Of a DNA stretch of 64,000 nt, positions 26,322-35,718 are shown piece after piece. A program made the position numbers and the translations under genes. A model generated the notes under the pieces. That model did no database searches and was not told where the DNA came from. It saw only the letters and a program-made list of their open reading frames with translations. The DNA comes from an uncultured Blautia sp. (lineage in GTDB: Bacteria > Bacillota > Clostridia > Lachnospirales > Lachnospiraceae), in NCBI GenBank assembly GCA_900551075.1, contig URVB01000005.1:62001-126000 (forward strand). The letters run 5' to 3'. The stretch's first letter is position 1. Every line of letters begins with the position of its first letter.

Positions 26322-26389
26322 TTCTAAAGATGAAGTATATGGATTGATTTTACCGAAAACGAATGATAATATACTTCTAAAGATGAAGT
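26322..26389. promoter_or_regulatory. Twin 15-bp operator repeats between XRE gene and 26486
   Basis: TTCTAAAGATGAAGT occurs exactly twice in direct orientation, at 26322-26336 and 26375-26389, 53 bases apart. The second copy is part of ACTTC-N7-GAAGT. In addition, GAAGTATAT (26332-26340) and ATATACTTC (26369-26377) are inverted repeats of each other. The arrangement fits dimer binding of the adjacent XRE repressor over both divergent promoters. Confidence 0.6.
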
Positions 26390-26485
26390 TTTGGAAAATT
26401 TAATTTGTAGTATGATAAGAATGAATATGTAAAAGCTACTTAAATATAGCCGAGGTAAAACATATAGAAATGAGGGACGTCTAGG

Positions 26486-26821
26486 ATGAAAAATGAAGTA
26501 TGGGATAAAATATCAGAATTTTTAAAAGAATTGCGTTGTGAAAATACGGAACGGAGTTCTTATATAAATCTTCCGGAATACAAAAATGCGGTGAAGGAAA
26601 AAGGCAAGCAGATGGATAGATTTGAGCAGATCTTACCGGAACTAAGTAAGACTCAGAGAGAAATCATAGATTCCTATATTACATCTGTAGAAAAGTGCGC
26701 AGAAGAAGAAAACCAGCAGGCGTATATGCAGGGAATGGTTGATATACTTCTTATGTTGGCTGCCATAGGATGGATTCCGGAATCAGACAAATTAAAGAAT
26801 TTAATAGAGAACCTACGGTAA
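26486..26821 (+). CDS. Small helical protein, DUF6809-like
   Basis: 111 residues from ATG 26486, all helical, no membrane segment. The last third (AYMQGMVDILLMLAAIGW) resembles the ending of the small DUF6809-type proteins common in Lachnospiraceae mobile regions. Divergent from the XRE repressor and likely its target. A good terminator follows at once. Function unknown. Confidence 0.55.
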   Translation: MKNEVWDKISEFLKELRCENTERSSYINLPEYKNAVKEKGKQMDRFEQILPELSKTQREIIDSYITSVEKCAEEENQQAYMQGMVDILLMLAAIGWIPESDKLKNLIENLR

Positions 26822-26828
26822 TAAAATG

Positions 26829-26861
26829 GCTCATGCAGAAAAATGCATGAGCTGTTTTATT
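26829..26861 (+). terminator. Intrinsic terminator
   Basis: GCTCATGCA-N6-TGCATGAGC stem followed by TGTTTTATT, directly after the 26486-26821 gene. Confidence 0.8.
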
Positions 26862-26948
26862 ATCTAAAACGATGGGAACCTATAAAAACCATAAAAAAAG
26901 CAGATAAAAATCAGAAGAAAATCAGAATCAATCACTATAATTTTACTC

Positions 26949-27281
26949 TTATTCTTCCTCCCGGTTTTCGATCAGGGTGTGAAGATTTGCCAGAATAATT
27001 TTTCGTTCCTTTTCAGAACATTGGCTTAAAAGGTGTATGATTTCTTGTGAGGTATTATCGGCTACTTCTCGTTCTGGATATATGTAGGCATCTGCAGAAA
27101 TGTTTAAGGCCCGCATGATCTTACAGAAAAGAGGAAAACTTGGGTTGCTTGTGCCGCGTTCTATATTTCCTAAGTGCGTAAGGTTTACATGGACTTTTTC
27201 TGCCAGTTCTTCTTGCGTTATATGAGATCTAATGCGTGCTTCACGCATAATTGTACCTAGTAAACGATCGTCATTACTCAT
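26949..27281 (-). CDS. XRE-family transcriptional regulator
   Basis: 110 residues; ATG at 27281 with GGAGGTGACACACAA upstream on the minus strand. HTH_3 at about 8-62 (ITQEELAEKVHVNLTHLGNIERGTSNPS), then a short helical tail probably for dimerisation. Regulators of this type control conjugative-element genes; the sigma-like gene at 27720 is the nearest divergent candidate target. Confidence 0.85.
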   Translation of the reverse strand: MSNDDRLLGTIMREARIRSHITQEELAEKVHVNLTHLGNIERGTSNPSFPLFCKIMRALNISADAYIYPEREVADNTSQEIIHLLSQCSEKERKIILANLHTLIENREEE

Positions 27282-27574
27282 TTGTGTGTCACCTCCATTG
27301 TATTAAGTGTATTACGCAAAGGGCAAAATGTGAAAATAGTGAGAGGCAATATTTGATGTTGTCTCCTGATTAACATTTGAGCGTTCAATTACCGACTGAT
27401 GATTTTGAAAAAGAAACACCTGACATCAGAGGTGATTGATTGCAGTTTACTTTAAAAAAGAAGTGTAAAGATACAAATGAGTTAAAAAAATCTATGTTGT
27501 AAACACAGAAAAGACTACTTTTCAATGTGGTGTATCAGGCAACATTGAATATGCTGTTGTTCCGGATTTTCAAG

Positions 27575-27616
27575 AAAAAGCGTTTTCGCAAGCAGTTGAC
27601 TTGCAGGACGCTTTTT
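27575..27616 (+). terminator. Terminator-like hairpin in the 27282-27719 gap
   Basis: AAAAAGCGT (27575-27583) pairs with ACGCTTTTT (27608-27616), with an inner GCAAG/CTTGC stem and a following CTTT tail. It lies in the 440-base gap between the XRE gene and the sigma-like gene. It could terminate or attenuate a leader transcript. A second small hairpin (near 27679-27707) adjoins the ribosome site of the next gene. I see no convincing gene in the gap. Confidence 0.5.
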
Positions 27617-27719
27617 CTTTATGCGCCGATTCATTTGGACAATGCTGCAGTTGTCATTTTATTCGTGGACCGCCCACTCCGATTTGATTTCAAAAAATCA
27701 GATCGGAGGTTAAGAAAGG

Positions 27720-28148
27720 ATGACTTTTAATAAAGCAAAAGCAGAGAAAAAGTGGCGGAAATGGAAAGAAGCAGAAGAGGAAAAACTTCGACAGCTTGGA
27801 ATGAGTGAGGAATCCATCCAAAAGCTCAGACAAATGGATTGGGAAGATTTTAAGGAAGAACGCAGATATCGGGAACATTTAAGTCCAAGTCAGGAGAAAT
27901 TAAATACTGGAACACAGCCAGAGACCTATCCAATGGTGCAGACGATCCAACAGTTGTTTGACAGTTTGGAGAATGAACAGCTTTTACATGCATTGCTGGA
28001 TACAGATAAAAAAACACTACAGATTCTTCTTATGAAAATATGGGGATTTTCGGTGAAAGAAATTGCATATTTTATGGGGATTCCTGAAAAGACGATTTAT
28101 ACCAAAATGGACCGCTTAAAGAAAAAAATAAAAAAAATTTTTAAATAG
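27720..28148 (+). CDS. Sigma-70 region 4-like regulator of mobile-element type
   Basis: 142 residues from ATG 27720 behind GGAGGT. The first half is a basic, Trp/Lys/Glu-rich helix region. The second half is a sigma region 4 HTH (LLMKIWGFSVKEIAYFMGIPEKTIYTKMDRLKKKI). Region 2 is absent, so it is not a complete sigma factor. Proteins of this build are frequent on Clostridia conjugative transposons, where they are thought to control transfer genes. No relaxase or transfer gene follows here, so it may be a leftover or belong with the helicase. Confidence 0.75.
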   Translation: MTFNKAKAEKKWRKWKEAEEEKLRQLGMSEESIQKLRQMDWEDFKEERRYREHLSPSQEKLNTGTQPETYPMVQTIQQLFDSLENEQLLHALLDTDKKTLQILLMKIWGFSVKEIAYFMGIPEKTIYTKMDRLKKKIKKIFK

Positions 28149-28737
28149 TGAAGAAAAATAGTGAATCTCATCGGCTATATAAGTGAAAGGGGAATTCCCC
28201 GGAGTGTACATTGAAAATCACATACCAGCATTACAGGTACGTTCCCAAAGATAGTAGCGTGACAGCATAAGCGCCAAGACGGACGGGAGCAGCACTGTAT
28301 ACAGGAGAAAGAAACATCCGCAGTTCCAAAGGAAACAAAGAAATGGATGATTCAGGATTCTGTATGCAGTGTCTGTTTTCGTTCTGAGCGATCCCTTATA
28401 GCTGTGAATAAGATCATAGCGGATCTTTCGCCAAGAGCATCTGAGGGGGATAATGATACGAATTTCTGCCAGAAGAGCAGAGGATGGACTCCAAGTTGTA
28501 ATCAGCAAGACTTTCAGGAAATCTGCGAGCGGTGCAAAGCGAAGCATCCGCCTGTAATGTTCCCAAGCACTGCGTGGCAGTCAGGTATCCGGGGAGTCGA
28601 GGACAAATACGGAGACAGAGAATAAAAGAAGATGAAATCAAAGAAGAGTGTGTCGTTGATATCAGATACATGCGGCTGTGAGTAACATCATGGCCGTATT
28701 GATGTGGTATTAACGTCATGCGGAAAGAAGAAATCGT
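28149..28737 (+). other. 589-base region without a supported gene
   Basis: Between the sigma-like gene and the helicase. It contains a perfect 12-bp palindrome GGGGAATTCCCC (about 28191-28202). Open frames on both strands overlap one another, lack ribosome sites and look like chance. Composition is less AT-rich than the flanks. It may be a long leader of the helicase mRNA, an origin-like region, or decayed coding sequence. Confidence 0.4.
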
Positions 28738-30708
28738 ATGTTTTATAAAGTTGAATATCAGAAAAGAGCGCATCAGGAGGTTGAAAAGATTTTCCGGGTA
28801 CTATTGCCGGAACAAGGGCTTGCAGTAAGGGAAGAACAGATCCGCTTATGTCATGAAATGCTGGATACCCTGTTGGAAGGGAAAATTGCTCTATGTGATG
28901 CAGGAGTAGGTATTGGAAAGACCTATGCTTATCTGGTGGCCTGCGTACTGATGCGGAAATATTCCATACTGGCAGGAAGACATGTACCATTGGATCAGCG
29001 TCCGGTGGTGATCACCACTTCCAGTGTTGCACTGCAGAAAGCAATCCTTTCGGAATATATCCCATTTCTTTCCAGAGTGTTGGTAGAGCAGGGAATCATA
29101 CAGTCACCGCTTCGGGCGGTAATACGCAAAGGGAAAGAACACTTTGTCTGTGATAACAGGCTGGAACAAAGAATAGAAGCAGTTCGGCACAAGCATAAGA
29201 ATGCGGTTCAGAAAGAGGCGCTGTTATCTTTGCGAAGACATTATGACATGGATGAAGTGCAGGGGATAAGCGGTTTTGACCGCAGGCTGGTCTGTGTACC
29301 GAAATTCTGTCCAAGGGAGTGTCCCGGAAGAACTGCCTGCAGATACCAGAGGTATCTGGAAGAAGCAAAAAACAAAGATATTTTTATTCAGATTTGCAAC
29401 CATAATTATCTGCTTGCAGATGCCATGCACCGCAGTAAGGATTACCGGCCGCTGTTAGCCGATTACCGGGCATTGATTGTGGATGAGGCCCACCAGCTTC
29501 CGGAAGCAGCAAAACAGATGTATGGGAAGAATTTATGTTACGATGATATTCGTGAGATTGGGTATTACTTGGAACGGGAATATCAGAATGCAGAGGCAAG
29601 GCTGCTAAAAGGTGTTATGAAGAATGTATTTGGAATTATTGCGGAGAACCATGTGTCTCAGAACGGGATGCGGTCAGAATTCAGAGCAACGGAAGAATGT
29701 ACATTGTATCTATACGAGGGGATTCAGATTGTAAAGGAATTGACGGAGCGTCTCAGGGGGAATATTCCCAAATGGGTAATCAGCAGGCTGGAAGAAGCAG
29801 GAAAGGTGCTGGAATGCTTTTTCCGTCAGGACGGGAGGTATGTTCTTTACCTGAAAGTGGATCAGGACCATCTTCCCATTTTGTGTGCCGCCAGCCGGGA
29901 AATCCCAAAACTTCTGCAGGATATGTTGTGGAATCGGGAGCATTCAGCCATCCTGACCAGCGGAACTTTAAAGGCAGGAAAGGGATTTGAAAGAACAAAA
30001 CAGGTTACCGGGTTATCCGGTTTAGAGAAAGTACAGGAATATGTGGCAGACTCTCCTTTTTCTTACGAAAGAAACTGTATGCTGTTTCTGCCAAAAACAT
30101 TGAAGAGATGTAAACGGGGAAGCAGGGAAGAGGCAAAAATGGTGGCAAACCATATCCATTCCCTCATCTGTTCCACTTATGGACATACTCTGGTACTGTT
30201 TACGTCCTATAGTTTGATGGGAAATGTGTACCAGCTTCTTCGGGATGAGCTTCCGTTTCCGATGATAGAGGTATGGCGTCATTCACAGGAAGAGATTCTG
30301 AGGTTTAAGACAATGGAAAATGCGGTGCTGTTCGCAGCCGGCTCTTGTTGGGAAGGAGTGGATTTTCCGGGAGATATGGTGTCTTCCCTGATCATTGTAA
30401 AACTTCCCTTTGCTGTTCCAGATCCTATCAGCGAAGCAGAAAAAGAGGATTACGAAACACTGGAAGAATACATCGGGGATATTATTGTGCCAGATATGCA
30501 GAAAAGACTGCGGCAGGGATTTGGACGTGCCATCCGCACAGAAACAGACACTTGTGTAGTATCTATTTTAGATTACCGGGCGGTGAGAGGCGGAAAATAT
30601 TATGAAGATGTGGTATGTGCTTTGCCAGCCTGCTTGATGGCAGAAGACATGAAAGAAGTACAGGCTTTTATACGGAGCAGGAAGGGAGTGGACTATTATC
30701 TCTCCTGA
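28738..30708 (+). CDS. DinG/XPD-family Fe-S DNA helicase
   Basis: 656 residues. Superfamily 2 helicase with Walker A GVGIGKT (about 57-63) and DEAH box (about 248-251). Between them are Cys residues (CDN, CVPKFCPRECPGRTACRY) of the XPD-type 4Fe-4S cluster. Late motifs are SCWEGVDFPG and QGFGRAIRTETDTC. XPD/DinG helicases unwind 5'-3' and resolve R-loops or flaps. This copy is shorter than B. subtilis DinG and lacks an exonuclease domain. It stands between a mobile-type regulator and the recombinase trio, so it could be cargo. The ATG at 28738 has GGAAAGAAG upstream. Confidence 0.9.
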   Translation: MFYKVEYQKRAHQEVEKIFRVLLPEQGLAVREEQIRLCHEMLDTLLEGKIALCDAGVGIGKTYAYLVACVLMRKYSILAGRHVPLDQRPVVITTSSVALQKAILSEYIPFLSRVLVEQGIIQSPLRAVIRKGKEHFVCDNRLEQRIEAVRHKHKNAVQKEALLSLRRHYDMDEVQGISGFDRRLVCVPKFCPRECPGRTACRYQRYLEEAKNKDIFIQICNHNYLLADAMHRSKDYRPLLADYRALIVDEAHQLPEAAKQMYGKNLCYDDIREIGYYLEREYQNAEARLLKGVMKNVFGIIAENHVSQNGMRSEFRATEECTLYLYEGIQIVKELTERLRGNIPKWVISRLEEAGKVLECFFRQDGRYVLYLKVDQDHLPILCAASREIPKLLQDMLWNREHSAILTSGTLKAGKGFERTKQVTGLSGLEKVQEYVADSPFSYERNCMLFLPKTLKRCKRGSREEAKMVANHIHSLICSTYGHTLVLFTSYSLMGNVYQLLRDELPFPMIEVWRHSQEEILRFKTMENAVLFAAGSCWEGVDFPGDMVSSLIIVKLPFAVPDPISEAEKEDYETLEEYIGDIIVPDMQKRLRQGFGRAIRTETDTCVVSILDYRAVRGGKYYEDVVCALPACLMAEDMKEVQAFIRSRKGVDYYLS

Positions 30709-30875
30709 TCATGTTCCGGTATTGTTGGTTATGCTTCGTTTGTGCCGGGAATTGTAAAGAATCTTTAGTACAGTTTCTAAGAGGAAATCCCACGGTTTGT
30801 TGGTATTGATGAATAGCTATTTGGGCATGAAGTGGGTATACTGTGTATAGCGTTAGAGGAAAGGATGGTGAGGAT

Positions 30876-31997
30876 ATGCAGCATTATTCAGTGGAAGAAA
30901 TCAAAGATGTTTCTACAAGGTATTTTTATATACGGGATATTGAAACTCTGCAGATATCCGAATTGCCATCCCGCTTTCTGATGCATATGACAAAGTCCAG
31001 AAGGTCACCAAACACTGTTCGGAGGACTGCATTTTCCATTCTATATTATCTGGAATTTATGATAGAAAAGGAAATGGAACTTACGGATGTGTATGGATAT
31101 ACCTATGACAGGCAGACGGAACATTTTGTGGATTTTCTGTACTGGCTGAAAAAGGGGAATCACTGGGATCAAAAACAAAATAAGTATCCGAACAATGGAA
31201 CCTGCAATGCATATTTAAAAGATGTGTTCAGGTTCTATCTTTTTATAGAAGCGGAATATGAGCAGTATGGAGAATTGAAAACACTTTCTTATAACCAGAT
31301 TGTTGCGGTCAATGAAGTGGGTGTGAAAAGGGTATTGAGAAGATATTCTTTTAAAGGGTATTTGAAAGAAGAAGAGAGTCATGGCAGGACAGCAAAGCAG
31401 GATGAAATCATTACAATCCTGAAAGCGTGTACCAACCGAAGGGATCAGCTTCTGATTCTTCTGCTTGCGGAAACGGGATTCCGGATTGGTGAAATATTAG
31501 GGATTGATTTTACGAAGGATATCGATTACCGGAATCACATGATTCGTGTATATTTCCGGGAGGATAATGAAAACAATGCCAGAGCCAAGAATGCAGAATA
31601 TAGAAAAGCAAAAATCAGTGATGATACTTATGCTTTCCTGATGGATTACCTTGCACAGTATGGAAAAATCTTGCAGCACCAAAAATATCTGTTTGTAAAT
31701 ATTATGGGTGATACGATAGGGAAACCGCTTAAGGTGGGAAGTGTGTATGATATGCTGGATCGGATGGAGAGAAAGACCAAAATCAAGATTACCCCGCATA
31801 TGTTGAGACATTATTTTGCAAATATGCGAAAAAAAGCCGGGTGGAAAATGGAAATGATCAGTGAGGCACTTGGGCATAAACACCTTGATACGACAAAGCG
31901 TTATCTGGACTGGATTGATGAGGAACTGGTAGAAGCAAGCAATGAATTCTACCGGAGAAACGGTGGACTATTTCATGCAGAGGAATTACTGCAGTAG
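30876..31997 (+). CDS. Tyrosine recombinase 1 (TnpA-like)
   Basis: 373 residues from ATG 30876 (GAGGAAAGGATGGTGAGG upstream; GTG 30843 is less likely). An N-terminal SAM-like core-binding domain (about 20-170) precedes the catalytic domain. Active-site residues present: Arg203 (TGFRIGEIL), His308 and Arg311 (HMLRH), His334 (LGHKH), nucleophile Tyr343 (KRYLDW). The enzyme should therefore cut and rejoin DNA. It is the first gene of the trio, 12 bases before the second. Confidence 0.92.
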   Translation: MQHYSVEEIKDVSTRYFYIRDIETLQISELPSRFLMHMTKSRRSPNTVRRTAFSILYYLEFMIEKEMELTDVYGYTYDRQTEHFVDFLYWLKKGNHWDQKQNKYPNNGTCNAYLKDVFRFYLFIEAEYEQYGELKTLSYNQIVAVNEVGVKRVLRRYSFKGYLKEEESHGRTAKQDEIITILKACTNRRDQLLILLLAETGFRIGEILGIDFTKDIDYRNHMIRVYFREDNENNARAKNAEYRKAKISDDTYAFLMDYLAQYGKILQHQKYLFVNIMGDTIGKPLKVGSVYDMLDRMERKTKIKITPHMLRHYFANMRKKAGWKMEMISEALGHKHLDTTKRYLDWIDEELVEASNEFYRRNGGLFHAEELLQ

Positions 31998-32009
31998 GGA
32001 GGTGGCGCT

Positions 32010-33770
32010 ATGCCTGTATACTTATTAAGACAGGCAGAAGACCTGACAGAATCAAGAGAAGCGTATAAAAAACGGAAACAGCAGCTCATGAAAGAACTGG
32101 AGGCATATCAGTTTACAGATATTGCTGCAATAAGGAATCTCGGTACTTTTTTAGCTGACAGTGGGCTGGAACATATATCTGAAATGGATTATCCGTTACG
32201 GGTTGCATATGAGCAATATTTACTGACACATCATACTCTAAATGAGAAGTATAGGTATATTAAAATATATGACAGAGTGAAACAAGAGGAAATTGCAGAG
32301 CAAATTCAGACACTGGCAGGAAAAAGGAAATATAGGTGGTGTTACCGAAATGAGATTCTTTATTTACGCTACTATCCGATCCCGGAACTTGCACAAGAAT
32401 TTCTGGAGTGCAGGAAGATGGAAATGTTAGTCTGGGATTTTAGTCTGAAACATTCGGAAATATTGAAACGACAAATTTTTGATACTCTAAGTTTTCTGTT
32501 GGAAACAGCCCCATCTGCTACGATGAGAAGGCTAAGATTGCTGGCATTACAGCAGTTTTATAGATTTTGTGTACAAAACCATATTGAGGATGTAGGTCAG
32601 TTGGAACTTGAAGAGATTCAAAAGTATCAAGAAATGTTAGGGAAACAGGGATATCAGGCAGAAAAGAACTATATGTCGATTGTGAATATCTGTAGAAAAG
32701 TAGCATTTTTGAATGCCGAAGAGATTCAGTGGGATGCAACGGTATGGTATGTGGGAAGATTCCATTTTACAGAAGAACGTTTAAACAAAAGTGCATCATT
32801 AGAGAGTATCTCTTTTATGGAGATTAAGAACCAAGAAACAAGAGAACTTCTGCAGACTTACATGAAATATGAGCTTGGTGTGACAGGACAAGCTATCAGC
32901 ACAATTGTAAGAAGATATCTGGTAATCCGAAATTTTCTATGTTTCCTTACAGATGAGCAGATTCGAGTGGTGGAATGTAAAGGGGAACAGATAAAGCAAT
33001 TTGCCGATCAGCTTCAGGAACGGAAACTTGATGCAAAAGGATATAATGAAAGACTTTTGGGAATCGGGCATTTTTTCAAGTTCTTGGAAGTGCGGGGATA
33101 TATTACAAGGGTTCCGTTCCGGCTGGAATATTATATGCAGAAAGAAGTCCATATCCATCATGACAGAAGTGTGGAAATGGATGTATATATGGAAATTATC
33201 CAAAAACTTTACCGTTTTCCGGAGCGATTGAGATGTATGTTTTTACACCTTTGGTGTGCAGGTTTGCGAGGGAGTGAAGTTTGTCAGTTAAAGGGCGATG
33301 CATATTATACGCAGAATGGAGATTATTGGATGAAGGTGTATCAGGTCAAAATGAAAACCTATAAACGGATACCCATTCCAGAGGCTTTGTATAGAATTAT
33401 GAATGTATATTTAAACAGGCATCAGATTCAGCCGGAAGATTATATTTTCCAAAATACAAAAGGAGGCGCTTTTTTATATCAGACATTTCGAAGGCAAATG
33501 TTAGAATCCTGCAAGGAGCAGGAGATTTTAAATGGAGAATATATATTCAAATCCCATGACTATCGGCACACAGTAGCAACTATGTTTTATGATAATCAAG
33601 TGTCCATTCAGAGTATCCGAGATTACTTAGGTCACAGTTATGAGGAAATGACGAGACAGTATATTGATTATATGCCAAAGAAGATAGCCCAGGCAAACGA
33701 AGAATTTTTCAGCAATCAGGAAAATAGTCTAGCCTCATACCTGAAAGGAGACAGCGATGGAAACAGATAG
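32010..33770 (+). CDS. Tyrosine recombinase 2 (TnpB-like)
   Basis: 586 residues, with a long N-terminal region of about 390 residues before the catalytic domain, as in TnpB of Tn554. The catalytic set is intact: Arg in CAGLRGSEV, His/Arg in SHDYRHT, His in LGHSYEE, Tyr in RQYIDYM. GGGAGGTGGCG precedes ATG 32010. It overlaps the third recombinase by 14 bases, indicating coupled translation and a joint complex. Confidence 0.92.
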   Translation: MPVYLLRQAEDLTESREAYKKRKQQLMKELEAYQFTDIAAIRNLGTFLADSGLEHISEMDYPLRVAYEQYLLTHHTLNEKYRYIKIYDRVKQEEIAEQIQTLAGKRKYRWCYRNEILYLRYYPIPELAQEFLECRKMEMLVWDFSLKHSEILKRQIFDTLSFLLETAPSATMRRLRLLALQQFYRFCVQNHIEDVGQLELEEIQKYQEMLGKQGYQAEKNYMSIVNICRKVAFLNAEEIQWDATVWYVGRFHFTEERLNKSASLESISFMEIKNQETRELLQTYMKYELGVTGQAISTIVRRYLVIRNFLCFLTDEQIRVVECKGEQIKQFADQLQERKLDAKGYNERLLGIGHFFKFLEVRGYITRVPFRLEYYMQKEVHIHHDRSVEMDVYMEIIQKLYRFPERLRCMFLHLWCAGLRGSEVCQLKGDAYYTQNGDYWMKVYQVKMKTYKRIPIPEALYRIMNVYLNRHQIQPEDYIFQNTKGGAFLYQTFRRQMLESCKEQEILNGEYIFKSHDYRHTVATMFYDNQVSIQSIRDYLGHSYEEMTRQYIDYMPKKIAQANEEFFSNQENSLASYLKGDSDGNR

Positions 33771-35262
33771 AATTTATTTTAAAGATCTGCAGTGCTGGCA
33801 GGAGGCAATGAACCGGGGAGAGAAAACAGAAGCAAATGAGTCTTACTTTGATTTATTGGAACTGCCGGGAGAGAAAATGCGGGAAGAGATGAGAAATTAT
33901 ATTTTAGAGCGAGGCAGAACGGTGTCGTGTATTACAGTACGACATGATAACACGTATTATCGTAAAATAGTAGCATTTCTGGCTCAGACTCAATTCAAAA
34001 AGCAAAAAAGTTTTCTGGATTTCCCCATAGAAAAATGGCTGGTATTTTTAAAGAAATGGATGATTCAAAATGGAAAATCAATTACTTATGAAAAGAGAAG
34101 TGTATATGGAACGCCGAGTGTTATAGATGCACCTTTAATACGATATTTACGAAATATATTGGAGTTTATTCAGCCGGAAGATGTGCGGGAAGAAACCGAA
34201 AAGGATATCTGGCACCTGAAAGCATTGGATATAGAGTTACAAGGCAGTCCCACTTATAATGTGGAGACAATCAATTTTAGCAAAATCAGTCAACCAGATA
34301 TCAGAGAAGAGACAAAGAAAATTATTTATTTTAATCTGAAGCATGAAGCGGTCGGAACAGTGCAAGGAGAAATGCGAGCAATTCGAAAATTCTCGGATTA
34401 TTTGAAGAAAGCATATCCGAATGTGGAGTCCTGTCAGGAAATAACCAGAGATATCTTGGAAGGATTCCTGATTTCCTTATCCACTGCAGAAACAGCACAT
34501 AATGGAAATCCTAACATGGTGTTATCACTCCGAAGAGTGCTGGAGGGAGTCGGTAAGATATATCAATATGAGACACTGGAACATCTCTTCTTAAATACAG
34601 ATATTCCACCAGAGGTACAGCCGGAATTTAAAGTATATTCTGATGCGGAATTTAAACGGCTGAATGCACATATTACAAAAATGGATGAGCAGATTGCCAG
34701 ATGCATGGTTATCCATCAAATGCTTGGTACAAGAATCTCCGATACACTGACATTAAGGACGGATTGCTTATATAAAGAAAATAATCAGGACATGATTCGA
34801 ATCAAACAAGTAAAAACCAGCGATTTCTGTAAGCCCATCAGTGAGGAACTGGCAGAACTGATTCGGCAGGCAATTCTTTATGATAAAAAATTCAAGAACG
34901 ATTCGGAATACATATTTGTGAATGAAGAAAATCCTAAAAGACCAATGCAGTATACAACCATTAAGCATAAAGTTTTGGGAATGATTTTAAAAGAAGATTT
35001 ACGGGATGATCAAGGAAACCTTTTCAAATTCAGATCCCATTTTTTCCGACATTATTATGGAGTGAAGCTGACAGAAATGCACTTGGATGACTGGACGATC
35101 GCCAGACTGCTTGGACATAAGAAATTAAGCAGCGTTCAGCATTACCGGAAAATGAGCAATCAGACAATGGCCGATGAAACAAGGGAAGTAAGGAAAATGA
35201 TGACTAAAATCATATATGCCAATTTGGAAGGATGGGGAGAAGAATATGAGCAAATACGATAA
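33757..35262 (+). CDS. Tyrosine recombinase 3
   Basis: 501 residues from ATG 33757 inside the end of the previous gene (AAAGGAGACAGCG upstream). Catalytic residues: Arg in LGTRISD, His/Arg in SHFFRHYY, His in LGHKKLS, Tyr in VQHYRKM. The N-terminal two thirds is a long helical DNA-binding region. All three recombinases keep complete active sites, so none is a decayed passenger. Overlaps the DUF6262 gene by 17 bases. Confidence 0.92.
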   Translation: METDRIYFKDLQCWQEAMNRGEKTEANESYFDLLELPGEKMREEMRNYILERGRTVSCITVRHDNTYYRKIVAFLAQTQFKKQKSFLDFPIEKWLVFLKKWMIQNGKSITYEKRSVYGTPSVIDAPLIRYLRNILEFIQPEDVREETEKDIWHLKALDIELQGSPTYNVETINFSKISQPDIREETKKIIYFNLKHEAVGTVQGEMRAIRKFSDYLKKAYPNVESCQEITRDILEGFLISLSTAETAHNGNPNMVLSLRRVLEGVGKIYQYETLEHLFLNTDIPPEVQPEFKVYSDAEFKRLNAHITKMDEQIARCMVIHQMLGTRISDTLTLRTDCLYKENNQDMIRIKQVKTSDFCKPISEELAELIRQAILYDKKFKNDSEYIFVNEENPKRPMQYTTIKHKVLGMILKEDLRDDQGNLFKFRSHFFRHYYGVKLTEMHLDDWTIARLLGHKKLSSVQHYRKMSNQTMADETREVRKMMTKIIYANLEGWGEEYEQIR

Positions 35263-35629
35263 AATGGTAGAGGAGAATCAGAAAAAGAGCAAAGAGAAGA
35301 TTGTAGCCGCCAGATATGCCATCCGGGAAATGCTTGAGAATCAGGAACGAATTTCTGTGCCAAAGCTGATGAAACGGACGGGGTTGTCCAGAGGATTCTT
35401 TTATAAAAATTCGGTTATCAGGGAAGAAATGAACCGGGCAGTGGAACAGCAGGCAGGGATGATTGATCCACGGAGGGAAATTCTGAATGTGGCACTGGAA
35501 CAACAAAATGAGCTTTTACAGAGACAAGTGCAAGCGTTAAAAAGAGAAAATGCAGATTTAAAGAAAACGGTTGAAAAGTTACAAAAAGCATTGAAAAAAC
35601 AGGATTTGAATTTTATTAAGAAGCTTTGA
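35246..35629 (+). CDS. DUF6262 / TnpC-like accessory protein
   Basis: 127 residues from ATG 35246 (GGGGAGAAG upstream). The N-terminal half contains a HTH-like segment (ISVPKLMKRTGLSRGFFYKN). The C-terminal half is a coiled coil (EQQNELLQRQVQALKREN). Same size and position as TnpC of Tn554 (about 125 residues), which influences transposition orientation and frequency. The DUF6262 name is from recollection of the family. Probably a DNA-binding accessory factor of the trio. Confidence 0.8.
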   Translation: MSKYDKMVEENQKKSKEKIVAARYAIREMLENQERISVPKLMKRTGLSRGFFYKNSVIREEMNRAVEQQAGMIDPRREILNVALEQQNELLQRQVQALKRENADLKKTVEKLQKALKKQDLNFIKKL

Positions 35630-35718
35630 AATTGAAGAAGAATATAAAGACTAGGAGGTATGTGATAAACATGCCTTTGGGTCGTTGATGATAGATAGGC
35701 ATGCCCCAAATGTATAGC

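Larger units (their letters stand above)
30819..35711 (+). mobile_element. Tn554/RIT-type element: three tyrosine recombinases + DUF6262 gene
   Basis: Four tightly packed genes in one direction: recombinases of 373, 586 and 501 residues and a 127-residue DUF6262/TnpC-like protein. This matches Tn554-type (TnpA, TnpB, TnpC) and recombinase-in-trio organisation. Candidate ends are ATTTGGGCATG at 30819-30829 and its near-inverse CATGCCCCAAAT at 35700-35711, an 11/12-base match with one G inserted. These boundaries are my inference. No target duplication is expected, since Tn554-class elements insert without one. No cargo lies between the DUF6262 gene and the right end. Confidence 0.6.

Noticed and set aside
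27527..27730. 67-residue frame before the sigma-like gene
   Set aside because: No ribosome site, runs through a terminator-like hairpin, and has no protein-like pattern.
28218..28773. Overlapping frames on both strands in the gap before the helicase
   Set aside because: They overlap each other, lack start signals, and show no recognisable domain.
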